Assembly (NCBI RefSeq): GCF_045866565.1
Contig: NZ_BAAFZV010000002.1
Span: 496,001-560,000 of the forward strand
From: Cognatilysobacter claricitrinus
GTDB taxonomy: Bacteria > Pseudomonadota > Gammaproteobacteria > Xanthomonadales > Xanthomonadaceae
Direction: 5' to 3'
Length of the DNA: 64,000 nucleotides
In this document: piece after piece, positions 50,451 through 59,419 of the stretch
Position numbering within the stretch: position 1 is the stretch's first letter
How the letters are laid out: each line of letters starts with the position of its first letter
The notes under the pieces: model-generated
Told to the model about the DNA's origin: nothing
Databases searched by the model: none
What the model saw: the letters and a program-made list of their open reading frames with translations, nothing else
Translations under genes and position numbers: made by a program

Positions 50451-50798
50451 TCAGATCGAACCGCCGCACTTGCCTTCGCCACATTTGCCTTCGGCCATCT
50501 TGCCGTCCGCCATCTTCTTGTCCGCGACCGGCTGCGCCTTCGGCATCGATGCGTCCGCCGTGGTCGTCATCTCGGCAGCCTTCTTGTCGGCGCCGCACTT
50601 CGCTTCGGCTGCCTTCTTGTCGGCGCCGCACTTGGCTTCGGCCGTCTTGGCGTCGGCCTTGGCGGTCGTGGTCGGCGGCGCGTCGGCGGCCGAGAGCATG
50701 TAGCCCTGCGCAAGCGGAGTCGACGCGAACGCGGTGCCGGCGAGCAGCAGCGAGCCGGTGAGGGCGGCGAGGGCGGGGGTCTTCAGGGAACGGGACAT
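50451..50798 (-). CDS. hvfA: HvfA-like exported Cys-containing RiPP precursor (oxazolin/bufferin type)
   Basis: A 115-residue peptide precursor. The N-terminus is a Sec signal (MSRSLKTPALAALTGSLLLA, cut about residue 25). The rest is Lys/Ala/Asp rich with four Cys: two EAKCGADKK repeats (Cys57, Cys68) and a C-terminal EGKCGEGKCGG (Cys106, Cys111). EGKCG is the signature modified by MNIO enzymes in HvfA and bufferins, which are linked to copper handling. GGTGACC near the start gives a modest ribosome site. The first gene of an hvfA-hvfB-hvfC-rnt run; no DoxX-type hvfD gene is present. Confidence 0.9.
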   Translation of the reverse strand: MSRSLKTPALAALTGSLLLAGTAFASTPLAQGYMLSAADAPPTTTAKADAKTAEAKCGADKKAAEAKCGADKKAAEMTTTADASMPKAQPVADKKMADGKMAEGKCGEGKCGGSI

Positions 50799-50953
50799 GG
50801 GGTGACCTCGTGTCGGGGGCGGCCGGGCCGCGAGCCGCGATGCTAGCGCGGCGGGGTGGGTTCGGCAGCCGGGGACCCCGGCCGTCCGGACGCCGGTTCA
50901 TCCGGCGTCAGATCATCACTACGGCGCCGCGCGACACTCGGATGCAGCCGGCG

Positions 50954-50986
50954 CAAATAAAAACGGGCGACCCGCAGGCCGCCCGT
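50954..50986 (-). terminator. phoU terminator
   Basis: On the minus strand ACGGGCG (50986-50980) and CGCCCGT (50969-50963) pair, followed by TTTTTATTTG. It lies about 20 nt after the phoU stop and separates the phosphate block from hvfA. Confidence 0.85.
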
Positions 50987-51005
50987 ATCGCGACGCGACG
51001 TCCGG

Positions 51006-51701
51006 TCAGAGCGTCGCCGTATTGCTTTCGTCCGCCTTTTCGCGCGGCGGCAGCGCTTCCTCGCCGCGCACGAGGAACCAGATATTTTCCGCGATGTTGG
51101 TGGCGTGGTCGCCGATGCGTTCGATGTTCTTCGCCATGAACAGCAGATGCGTGCACGGCGTGATCGCGCGCGCGTCTTCCATCATGTAGGTGAGCAGCTC
51201 ACGGAACAGGCCGGTGTAGGCGGCGTCGATCTCCGTGTCCGCCGCACGCACGCGCTGCGCCGCCTCGACATCGTTGTCGCGATAGGCCGCGATCACGTCG
51301 CGCACCTGCTGCACCGCGAGCTTTCCGATCAGCTGCAGGCCGGCGACGTGCGGCAGCGGCGGTGCGGTGTTGAGGGCCATGGACCGCTTGGCGACGTTCG
51401 CCGCGTAGTCGCCGATGCGTTCGATGTCCGAAGCGATGCGGATCGCCGCGAGGATCTCGCGCAGGTCACGCGCCATCGGGCCGCGCAGCGCGAGCTTCAT
51501 GACGTCGTGGCTGACTTCGTTCTCGATCGCGTCGATCGCTTCGTCGTTGGCGATGATTCGCGCGGCGGCCTTGTCGTCGCGGCGCTGCACGACGTCGAGC
51601 GCGGCTTCGAGCTGCGACGCCGCCATCTCGCCCATGCGCAGGGTTTCGTCGAGAAGGCGCTTCTGCTCGGCGTCGTAGCTCTTGAGGATGTGATCGTGCA
51701 T
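51006..51701 (-). CDS. phoU: phosphate transport regulator PhoU
   Basis: PhoU links the Pst transporter to the PhoR kinase and dampens the Pho response when phosphate is ample. The 231-residue protein is two three-helix bundles, each with a metal-binding E/DxxxD motif: DIERIGDYAANVA and NIERIGDHATNIAE. It is the last gene of the pst block, 150 nt after pstB, a longer gap than between the other pst genes, and may have some separate control. Confidence 0.95.
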   Translation of the reverse strand: MHDHILKSYDAEQKRLLDETLRMGEMAASQLEAALDVVQRRDDKAAARIIANDEAIDAIENEVSHDVMKLALRGPMARDLREILAAIRIASDIERIGDYAANVAKRSMALNTAPPLPHVAGLQLIGKLAVQQVRDVIAAYRDNDVEAAQRVRAADTEIDAAYTGLFRELLTYMMEDARAITPCTHLLFMAKNIERIGDHATNIAENIWFLVRGEEALPPREKADESNTATL

Positions 51702-51851
51702 GGCTGTCTCGTGTGCGGGTCTGTGGCGAACTGAACAAGGCGACTGGGCTCGCGCGTCCAGCGCCCACCAAGTCGCCGCTGCCGCGGGGTGCCTGCCGTC
51801 GGCGTGATCCGACGCGTGACCTGCCTTGTCGCAGATCGAAAGCGCGTCAGA

Positions 51852-52690
<839 letters not shown>

Positions 52691-52691
<1 letters not shown>

Positions 52692-53539
52692 CAGTCGTGG
52701 GTCACGCGGTTGCGGACGACGATCGCGCGGGCGACGAGGCTGACCGCCAGCACGAACAGCATCAGTACGAATGCACCGGCCCATGCGAGCGAGTGCCAGG
52801 CGTCGTACGGGCTCATCGCGTACTGGAAGATCACCACCGGCACGTTCGCCATCGGCGACGTCACGTCGGTCGACCAGTACTGGTTGTTGAGTGCGGTGAA
52901 CAGCAGCGGCGCGGTCTCGCCCGAGATGCGCGCAAGCGCGAGCAGGATGCCGGTGATGATTCCCGGCAGCGACGACCGGTACAGCACCTGCACGATCACC
53001 TTCCACTGCGGAATGCCGAGCGACAACGCGGCTTCGCGCATCTGCGTCGGCACCAGGCGCAGCATTTCGTCGGTGGTGCGCACGACGACCGGCAGCACGA
53101 TGAAGGCGAGGGCGATGGCACCGGCGAGCGCGGAGAAGTGGCCCACGCGCGCGACGACCAGCGTGTACACGAACAGGCCGAGCACGATCGATGGCGCGGA
53201 CAACAGGATGTCGTTGACGAAGCGCACCGTTTCGCCGATCCAGCTGCGATTCGAATATTCGGCGAGGTAGGTGCCTGCCAGCACGCCGATCGGCGCGCCC
53301 ATCGCGATGCCGAGCAGGCTCATCAGGGCACTGCCGAACAACGCATTGAGCAGGCCGCCTTCCTCCCCCGGTGGCGGCGTCATCGCGGTGAACAGCGCAA
53401 CGTTGATCGACGCGATGCCGTTATGCAGCGTCGTCCAGAGGATCCACACCAGCCAGAACAGGCCGAACACGGTCGCGACGATCGCCAGCGCCTGCGCGAC
53501 GACGTTGGTGACGCGGCGGCGGGCATAAAGCGAAAGCAT
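52691..53539 (-). CDS. pstA: phosphate ABC transporter permease PstA
   Basis: A 282-residue inner-membrane permease with six hydrophobic helices. The EAA-like loop is ALSLGIPQWKVIVQVLYRSSLPGIITGI. TYLAEY and the FTALNNQYW region are typical of PstA. It is coupled to pstC through a 1-nt overlap (TGATG) and to pstB by 4 nt. Confidence 0.95.
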
Positions 53540-54540
53540 CAGGTGCCCTCCCGCTTGGACAGGCGACGCAGCATCAGCCTCGCGACCGACAGCACAACGA
53601 AGGTGACCAGGAACAGGACGAAGCCGAGCGCGATCAGCGCGGAGCGGTACTGCTCGGAGTCGGCTTCGGCGAATTCATTGGCGATGGTCGCGGCGATGGA
53701 ATTACCCGGCATCAGCAATGACGCCGTGAGCTCGTGCGCGTTGCCGAGCACGAACGTTACCGCCATCGTTTCGCCCAGCGCGCGGCCGAGGCCGAGGAAA
53801 ATGCCGCCGATCACCGCAGAGCGCGTGTACGGCAGCACGACATCCCACACGACTTCCCAGCGGGTCGAGCCGAGCGCGTACGACGACTCCTTGAGCCGCG
53901 TCGGTACGGTGAGGAACACTTCGCGCATCACCGATGCGATGAACGGGATCACCATGATCGCCAGCACGAGGCCGGCGGTGAGCATGCCCAGGCCCAGCGG
54001 CGGGCCGGCGAACAGCACGCCGACGCCAGGCAGCGTGCCCAGGTGCGCATCGATCCACGGATACACGTGTTCACTCAGGTACGGCACGAGCACGAACAGG
54101 CCCCACATGCCGTAGATGATCGACGGAATGCCGGCGAGCAGCTCGATGGCCGTGCCGACGGAGCCACGCATCCACTTCGGCGCGATGTCGGTGAGGAACA
54201 TCGCGATGCCGAAGCTCACCGGCACCGCGATGATCATCGCGATCATCGCAGTGACGACAGTGCCGTAGATCGGTACCAGCGCACCGAAGTCCTGGCCCAC
54301 CGGATCCCACGCGCGGGACGTGAAGAACCCGAGCCCGAATTTCTGGAACGTGGCGCGACCGCCCCACAGCATCGACAGCGCGGCGGCCGCGAGCGACACG
54401 AGGACGAACATGCCGGCGCCGGTGACGAGCCAAAGGAAGCCGCGATCGGCCGCGGCATCGCGGGAGGTGGCGTCGATAGCGGGAACGGGAATGGCGCTCA
54501 TGTCACCGTGCGGAGGTGTCGTCGGCGACGCGCTGAGCAT
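53539..54540 (-). CDS. pstC: phosphate ABC transporter permease PstC
   Basis: A 333-residue permease partner of PstA. About 35 cytoplasmic residues precede TM1. The motif SYALGSTRWEVVWDVVLPYTRSAVIGGIFLGLGRALGET (quoted as YALGSTRWEVVWDVVLPYTR and LGRALGETMAV) is the PstC EAA loop. Two ATGs, 54540 and 54501, are possible; neither has a strong ribosome site. The gene lies 72 nt after pstS1, with a strong hairpin in between. Confidence 0.94.
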   Translation of the reverse strand: MLSASPTTPPHGDMSAIPVPAIDATSRDAAADRGFLWLVTGAGMFVLVSLAAAALSMLWGGRATFQKFGLGFFTSRAWDPVGQDFGALVPIYGTVVTAMIAMIIAVPVSFGIAMFLTDIAPKWMRGSVGTAIELLAGIPSIIYGMWGLFVLVPYLSEHVYPWIDAHLGTLPGVGVLFAGPPLGLGMLTAGLVLAIMVIPFIASVMREVFLTVPTRLKESSYALGSTRWEVVWDVVLPYTRSAVIGGIFLGLGRALGETMAVTFVLGNAHELTASLLMPGNSIAATIANEFAEADSEQYRSALIALGFVLFLVTFVVLSVARLMLRRLSKREGT

Positions 54541-54567
54541 CGCGCGGCATCGGCGGGAATCGTGGAA

Positions 54568-54595
54568 ACGGCGTCGCGGGCATGCGCGACGCCGT
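54568..54595 (-). other. intercistronic hairpin between pstS1 and pstC
   Basis: ACGGCGTCGCG (54568-54578) and CGCGACGCCGT (54585-54595) form an 11-bp perfect stem with a 6-nt loop and no U tract. In binding-protein operons such structures protect the upstream mRNA so the binding protein is made in excess over the permease; that role is an inference here. Confidence 0.6.
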
Positions 54596-54612
54596 CGTCG
54601 GAATGCGTTGCA

Positions 54613-55692
54613 TCACTTGAACTGTGCGGTCCAGTAGGCCTCGACCTGCGACACCACGTCCGGCGGCAGCGGCACGTAGTTCAGCGATTCCGCGGTGCTG
54701 CCGCCCTCGTGCATCGCCCAGCGGAAGAAGTCGAGCGTCGCCTTCGAGCGCGCCGGATCCTTCGGCTGCTTGTACATCAGGATGAAATTCGTAGCGGCGA
54801 TCGGCCACGCCTGCGCGCCGGGCGCATTGGTGATCACCAGGTTGAAGTCCTGCGCGTTCTTCCAGTCGGCGGCTTCGGCTGCGGCCTGGAACGATGCGAT
54901 GGTCGGCTGCACCCACTGGCCGGCCGCGTTCTGCATCTGCGCATGCGCCATGCCGTTTTCCGCGGCGTAGGCGAGTTCGACATAACCGATCGAGCCCTTG
55001 ATCTGCTTCACGTAGGCGGCGACCCCTTCGTTGCCCTTGCCGCCGATGCCGGTGGGCCAGTTCACCGACGTGCCTTCGCCGACCTTCGTCTTCCACTCCG
55101 GGCTGACCTTGGAGAGGTAGTTGACGAAGTTGAAGGTGGTGCCCGAGCCGTCGGACCGCTTGACGACGTTGATCTTGGTCGCCGGCAGCGCAACGCCCGG
55201 GTTGAGCTGCGCGATCGCGGCGTCGTTCCACATCGTGACCTTGCCGAGGTAGATGTCGGCGAGCACGGGACCGGTGAGCTTCAGCTGGCCAGCCGCGATA
55301 CCCGGCAGGTTCACCACCGGCACCACGCCGCCGACGGCGGACGGGAACTGGCCAAGGCCCGCGGCAGCAAGTTCGTCCGATGCAAGCGGCTTGTCGCTGG
55401 AGCCGAAGTCGACCGTGGCCGCCTTGATCTGCGCGATGCCGCCACCCGAACCGATCGACTGGTAATTGATCTTCGAACCGGTCTTCTGGCTGTACTCGGC
55501 CGACCACTTCGACAGCAGCGGATAGATGAACGTCGCGCCGGCGCCGGTGATCGTCGCTTCGGCTTTTTCGCCGGACTGCGCGGTTGCGGCCGTCGACGCA
55601 TTCGGGGTCTTGTCGGCCGACGTCCCACCGCCCGAGCATGCGGCGAGCGCGATGGAGAGCGAGATGACGAGACCAAGGCGTGCGACGTGCAT
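54613..55692 (-). CDS. pstS: phosphate-binding lipoprotein PstS (copy 1)
   Basis: A 359-residue PstS-type binding protein. It has a lipoprotein signal (LALAAC, about Cys19) and a Ser/Thr/Ala spacer. GAGATFIYPLLSKW, INYQSIGSGGGIAQIKAATVDFGSSDKPL and KRSDGSGTTFNFVNYLSK carry the phosphate-binding residues. It delivers periplasmic phosphate to PstCA. It is a clear paralogue of the gene upstream (55850-56881), which has a soluble signal peptide, so one copy is membrane-tethered and one free. A Pho-box-like site lies 66 nt upstream. Confidence 0.95.
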   Translation of the reverse strand: MHVARLGLVISLSIALAACSGGGTSADKTPNASTAATAQSGEKAEATITGAGATFIYPLLSKWSAEYSQKTGSKINYQSIGSGGGIAQIKAATVDFGSSDKPLASDELAAAGLGQFPSAVGGVVPVVNLPGIAAGQLKLTGPVLADIYLGKVTMWNDAAIAQLNPGVALPATKINVVKRSDGSGTTFNFVNYLSKVSPEWKTKVGEGTSVNWPTGIGGKGNEGVAAYVKQIKGSIGYVELAYAAENGMAHAQMQNAAGQWVQPTIASFQAAAEAADWKNAQDFNLVITNAPGAQAWPIAATNFILMYKQPKDPARSKATLDFFRWAMHEGGSTAESLNYVPLPPDVVSQVEAYWTAQFK

Positions 55693-55757
55693 GGCGACTC
55701 CGAACAAGGGCGTGCCGCCACCGTGGCGACACCGTCATGCAATGAAATGATGTTTTT

Positions 55758-55775
55758 GTTACACGCCGATGACAT
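55758..55775 (-). promoter_or_regulatory. Pho-box-like site upstream of pstS copy 1
   Basis: On the minus strand ATGTCATCGGCGTGTAAC has two TGTCA/TGTAA half-sites 11 nt apart (7 + 4 spacing), as in the PhoB consensus CTGTCAT-N4-CTGTCA(C/T). It lies 66 bases before the start codon, just after the hairpin that ends the upstream gene. Confidence 0.6.
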
Positions 55776-55791
55776 CGGCGCTGCAACGCGA

Positions 55792-55813
55792 ACGGGCCCC
55801 GCGAGGGGCCCGT
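55792..55813 (-). terminator. hairpin after pstS copy 2
   Basis: ACGGGCCCC (55792-55800) and GGGGCCCGT (55805-55813) form a 9-bp stem with a 4-nt loop. On the minus strand only TTCG follows, so it is a weak terminator or a partial one that lets some transcripts reach pstS copy 1. Confidence 0.55.
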
Positions 55814-55849
55814 CCGGACAGTCAACCAGCAGTTGCAGAACGTCGTCGG

Positions 55850-56881
55850 TCAGTACTTGGCGTTGGCCGACCAGTACGCCTCGATCTGCTTGATCAGCGC
55901 GTCGGGCAGCGGCACGTAGTCCAGCGCCTTGGCCTGCGCGTCGCCGCTCTTGTACACCCAGCGGAAGAATTCCTTGGCGTTCTTCGCACCGGCCGCGTTC
56001 TTCGGCTGGCGGTACATCAGGATGAAGTTGGTAGCCGTGATCGGCCACGACTGCGCGCCCGGTGCGTTGGTCATCACCAGGTAGAAGTCCTTGGCGTTGG
56101 TCCAGTCGGCGCTGGCGGCGGCCGCACCGAAGGTCTCGTCGCTGGGCAGCACGAAGTTGCCGGCGGCGTTCTTCATGCGCGAGTAGGCCATCTTGTTCTG
56201 CAGCGCGTACGACAGCTCGACGTAGCCGATGCCGCCGGGGATCTGCTTCACGTAGGCGGCGACGCCCTCGTTGCCCTTGCCGCCGATGCCGATCGGCCAC
56301 TGCACCATCGTGCCTTCACCGACCTTCTGCTTCCACGTCGGATTCACCTTCGAGAGGAAGTTGACGAAGTTGAAGGTGGTGCCCGAACCGTCCGAACGGT
56401 GGACGACGGTGATCTTCTTGGCCGGCAGCTGCACGCCGCCGTTCATGGCGACGATCGCGGGATCGTTCCACATCGTGATCTGGCCGAGGAAGATCTTGGC
56501 GAGGGTGTCGCCGTCGAGCTTCATCGCGCCCGAGGCCACGCCCGGAATGTTGATCACCGGCACCACGCCGCCGATGACCGACGGGAACTGGATGAGGCCG
56601 GCCTTGGCGAGTTCTTCCGGCTTGAGCGGGGCGTCGGTCGAACCGAAGTCGACAGTGCCGGCCTTGGCCTGCGCGATGCCGCCACCCGAGCCGATCGACT
56701 GGTAGTTCACCTGCTTGCCGGTGGCCTTCGCGTAGTCGGACGACCACTTCGACATGACCGGGTAGATGAACGACGCGCCGGCGCCGGTGACATCGGCGGC
56801 GTGCGCGGCAAAGCAGGCCGCGGCCAGGGAAAGCGCGAGCACGCGCGCATGCATGGAACGCGAGCTGAGGGACTTCAACAC
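55850..56881 (-). CDS. pstS: phosphate-binding protein PstS (copy 2, soluble)
   Basis: A 343-residue periplasmic phosphate-binding protein with a standard cleavable signal (LALSLAAACFAAHA, cut before ADVTG). The core shares long near-identical runs with copy 1: GAGASFIYPVMSKW, YQSIGSGGGIAQAKAGTVDFGS and HRSDGSGTTFNFVNFLSK. The GTG at 56881 has an AGGAG 7 nt upstream and is preferred over an internal ATG at 56854 that still leaves a signal peptide. A perfect-looking Pho box lies 82 nt upstream, so this is likely the first, strongly induced gene of the operon. Confidence 0.94.
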   Translation of the reverse strand: MLKSLSSRSMHARVLALSLAAACFAAHAADVTGAGASFIYPVMSKWSSDYAKATGKQVNYQSIGSGGGIAQAKAGTVDFGSTDAPLKPEELAKAGLIQFPSVIGGVVPVINIPGVASGAMKLDGDTLAKIFLGQITMWNDPAIVAMNGGVQLPAKKITVVHRSDGSGTTFNFVNFLSKVNPTWKQKVGEGTMVQWPIGIGGKGNEGVAAYVKQIPGGIGYVELSYALQNKMAYSRMKNAAGNFVLPSDETFGAAAASADWTNAKDFYLVMTNAPGAQSWPITATNFILMYRQPKNAAGAKNAKEFFRWVYKSGDAQAKALDYVPLPDALIKQIEAYWSANAKY

Positions 56882-56963
56882 GGGTGGACTCCTGGGCAAG
56901 GTACGGGCATCGCCCGCCTGCCGGCATTCCATCGCGCAACCATGACATCGCGGTTGCACGTCG

Positions 56964-56981
56964 ATGACAGGTGCATGACAG
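56964..56981 (-). promoter_or_regulatory. Pho box upstream of pstS copy 2
   Basis: On the minus strand the site reads CTGTCATGCACCTGTCAT: two identical CTGTCAT heptamers separated by 4 nt, an exact fit to the PhoB half-site spacing. A further ATGTCAT half lies about 15 nt downstream. It is 82 bases before the GTG start. Confidence 0.85.
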
Positions 56982-56988
56982 CGCACCA

Positions 56989-57026
56989 ATAAAAAAGGAG
57001 GCGCAGCCTGCGCTGCGCCTCCAAAA
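56989..57026 (-). terminator. terminator of the OprP-like porin gene
   Basis: On the minus strand GGAGGCGCAG (57022-57013) and CTGCGCCTCC (57006-56997) pair around a 6-nt loop, followed by TTTTTTATT. It lies 38 nt after the porin stop and directly before the pstS copy 2 promoter. Confidence 0.9.
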
Positions 57027-57059
57027 GACTCGACCCTTGGAGAGAGTGTGACGCCGCGA

Positions 57060-58295
57060 TTACCAGTAGAACTGGACGCGCGCTTCGACGATGTTCGGAT
57101 CGTCGTCCACGTCGGTGCGTGCCGTCGGGCTGTACTTGCTGCTGTTGACCTTGACGTAGTTCAGCATGAACTTGAAGTTCGAATGCCAGTACCAGTTGGC
57201 GCCGACGGTCCACGCATCCTGCTTGCCGCCGAGGATGCCGTTGACGACCGGAGCCGACGTCGGCGTCGCACCCGGCGACAGCGAACCGTCGTTCAGATCG
57301 ATGTGGTCATAACGCAGGCCGAGCTGGAACATGCCCGAGGCAGGGTTGTCCGGCAGCGGGGTGGTCGGCACGCCGGCCTTGTAACCGAACTTCTCGCCGG
57401 TGATGTTCCACAGGCCCTGCAGGTAGAAACCGTCGGCGTCGTACGAACTGCCCGGCTGCGCGACGAAGCCCGTGTCGTAACGGTCGACGCTGGCCTTCAT
57501 GTATTCGCCCTGCAGCTTGAACGGCCCGTTGGCGTACATGCCTTCGAGGCCGACCACCGCGATGCGGTCGGCATTGCGCATGCCGGTAGCACCGGTATCC
57601 ACCAGGCGCGTGCCGGCCAGGTCGGCCAGCGGACGTGCGCGCAGGCGCAGCGTGTCGGTGTCGGTGTCGTAATCGACATACGACAGGCCCACGTGCAGGA
57701 TCTGGCCACCGTCGTTGATCGGCGCCCACGTGCCGCGGAAGCCGTAGCCGTTGCCATGCGCGAGGTTGCGCGTCAGCTCACGCTCGAAGTACGCACCGGT
57801 GACAGACCAGTTGACGTCGCCGTAGCTGAACTCGCCGCCGAGACGACGCGACACGCCGAACGTATTGGTGATCGACGACTTGGCGATGAAGTCGTTGTTC
57901 TTGGTCGACGACAGCTCTTCCAGGCTGTTCGGCATCTTGAACTGGCCGAACTGGAGGAACTTGTTGGCGTCGCCGCCGAGCTTGTACTTGGCGTTGACGT
58001 CGAGCCACTTGTTGGCGCGCGCGTCGTAGCCGAGCGCCCACTCGTAGTTGCCCGGGCCCTTGCCCTTGAGCACGAGTTCCGCGCGACGCATGTCGAAGTC
58101 GTGGTCGACGCCGTCGTTGTTGTTGGCGCCGAGCGGCTGTACGTCCGCGTCGTACCAGTTGAAGTCGGCCTGTACGAGGCCTTCGAACGAGACCTCGGAA
58201 TCGTGGATGACATCGATCGCGACTTCGGCGTGGGCCGCCGGCGCAGCGAGTGCGGCGAGCAGGCCGAGGGCGAGCGTGTTACGGGAGAGCTTCAT
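57060..58295 (-). CDS. OprP/OprO-type phosphate-selective porin
   Basis: A 411-residue outer-membrane porin: a signal peptide (LALGLLAALAAPAAHA), then repeated amphipathic beta-strands ending in an aromatic C-terminus (EARVQFYW), the usual BamA signal. FDMRRAELVLKGKGPGNYEWALGYDARANK and NNDFIAKSSITNTFGVSRRLGGEF (short motifs) recall phosphate/polyphosphate porins OprP/OprO. It sits beside the pst genes, with a partial Pho box upstream, supporting a role in phosphate entry. Specificity is inferred. Confidence 0.9.
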   Translation of the reverse strand: MKLSRNTLALGLLAALAAPAAHAEVAIDVIHDSEVSFEGLVQADFNWYDADVQPLGANNNDGVDHDFDMRRAELVLKGKGPGNYEWALGYDARANKWLDVNAKYKLGGDANKFLQFGQFKMPNSLEELSSTKNNDFIAKSSITNTFGVSRRLGGEFSYGDVNWSVTGAYFERELTRNLAHGNGYGFRGTWAPINDGGQILHVGLSYVDYDTDTDTLRLRARPLADLAGTRLVDTGATGMRNADRIAVVGLEGMYANGPFKLQGEYMKASVDRYDTGFVAQPGSSYDADGFYLQGLWNITGEKFGYKAGVPTTPLPDNPASGMFQLGLRYDHIDLNDGSLSPGATPTSAPVVNGILGGKQDAWTVGANWYWHSNFKFMLNYVKVNSSKYSPTARTDVDDDPNIVEARVQFYW

Positions 58296-58341
58296 GGCGG
58301 GTCCTGGGAAGGAGGAGCGCCGCGAAGGCTAGGGCGTGAAG

Positions 58342-58359
58342 ATTGCGTAAATGTGACAG
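58342..58359 (-). promoter_or_regulatory. partial Pho box upstream of the porin gene
   Basis: On the minus strand CTGTCACATTTACGCAAT contains one exact CTGTCA half and a poor second half at the expected spacing, 47 bases before the porin start. It is weaker than the sites in front of the two pstS genes. Confidence 0.4.
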
Positions 58360-58384
58360 TTCCGCGGCCGCCGCCTCCGGGATG

Positions 58385-59419
58385 TCATCGACCGCGTTTG
58401 GCGCGCGCCGGCGCGACTTCCAATGGCGGCGCCTCGCCGGGCGTCTTGTCCGGGAAATGGCATAGATCGCGCACGATGCAGCGCGGGCAGTCGGGTACGC
58501 GTGCCTTGCAGACGTAGCGCCCGTGCAGCAGCAGCCAGTGGTGCGCGTGCTGCAGGTAGCGCTCGGGCACCACGCGGTGCAGCTCGTCCTCGACCGTGCG
58601 CACGTCCGCGCCCGGTGCCAGCCCGGTGCGGTTGGACACGCGGAAGATGTGGGTGTCGACCGCCAGCGTCATCTCGCCGAACGCGGTATTGAGCACGACG
58701 TTCGCCGTCTTGCGGCCGACGCCCGGCAACGCTTCGAGTGCCTCGCGGTCGCGCGGCACCTCGCCGCCGTGAAGGTCGATCAACTGGCTAGCCATCGCGA
58801 CGACGTTCGCCGCCTTGGTGCGGTTGAAGTTGATGCCCGCGATGTAGGGCAGCAGGCCGTCGACACCGAGCCTCGCGATTGCTGCCGGTGTGTTCGCGGC
58901 CGGGAACAGCCGGCGCGTCGCCTTGTTCACGCCGACGTCGGTCATCTGCGCGGAGAGCGCAACGGCGACCAGCAATTCGTACGGGGTCGAATATTCGAGT
59001 TCGGTCGTCGGCGCCGGATTGGCGTCGCTGAGTCGCAAAAACAGCTCGTCGATCTCGGAGGGCGTCATGCGCTTCGACGGCGCGACGCGGTCGCTGCCGC
59101 CGAGCGGGCGCGGGCTCTTCGGCGTTCGCTTTGCCTCGATGCCGCCTGCAACCCTCGTCGCGACGCCGGCGGAGCGGGGCGCGCGTTTGGGAGCCGACAC
59201 GCTTCGTGCGGCACTGTTCGATGTCGCGACCGACTTGTCGGCTTTTGCACGTGTCGCGCGAGCAGATGTAGCGGCCGCAAGCGACTTCGCGGGAGACGCG
59301 CTCTTTTTGATCGCCGTCCTCGGCTTCGCGGTCGCCGCGGTCGCCTTCTTCGCCGGAGCGCGCGCTGCATTCGGCTTCGCCGTCGATGCACTCCGACCCG
59401 CTGCACGCGCACGCGTCAT
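58385..59419 (-). CDS. nth: endonuclease III with a basic N-terminal tail
   Basis: A 344-residue DNA glycosylase/AP lyase for oxidised pyrimidines. The core begins at about residue 118 (MTPSEIDELFLRLSDANP). It has the helix-hairpin-helix LPGVGRKTANVV with the catalytic Lys, the catalytic Asp in VDTHIFRVSNR, and the C-terminal 4Fe-4S motif CKARVPDCPRCIVRDLC (C-x6-C-x2-C-x5-C). The first 117 residues are an Ala/Lys/Arg/Ser-rich, histone-H1-like tail not present in E. coli Nth (211 residues). The ATG overlaps the previous gene's stop as ATGA, which supports the long form; an internal start at MTPSE is possible. Confidence 0.92.
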   Translation of the reverse strand: MTRARAAGRSASTAKPNAARAPAKKATAATAKPRTAIKKSASPAKSLAAATSARATRAKADKSVATSNSAARSVSAPKRAPRSAGVATRVAGGIEAKRTPKSPRPLGGSDRVAPSKRMTPSEIDELFLRLSDANPAPTTELEYSTPYELLVAVALSAQMTDVGVNKATRRLFPAANTPAAIARLGVDGLLPYIAGINFNRTKAANVVAMASQLIDLHGGEVPRDREALEALPGVGRKTANVVLNTAFGEMTLAVDTHIFRVSNRTGLAPGADVRTVEDELHRVVPERYLQHAHHWLLLHGRYVCKARVPDCPRCIVRDLCHFPDKTPGEAPPLEVAPARAKRGR

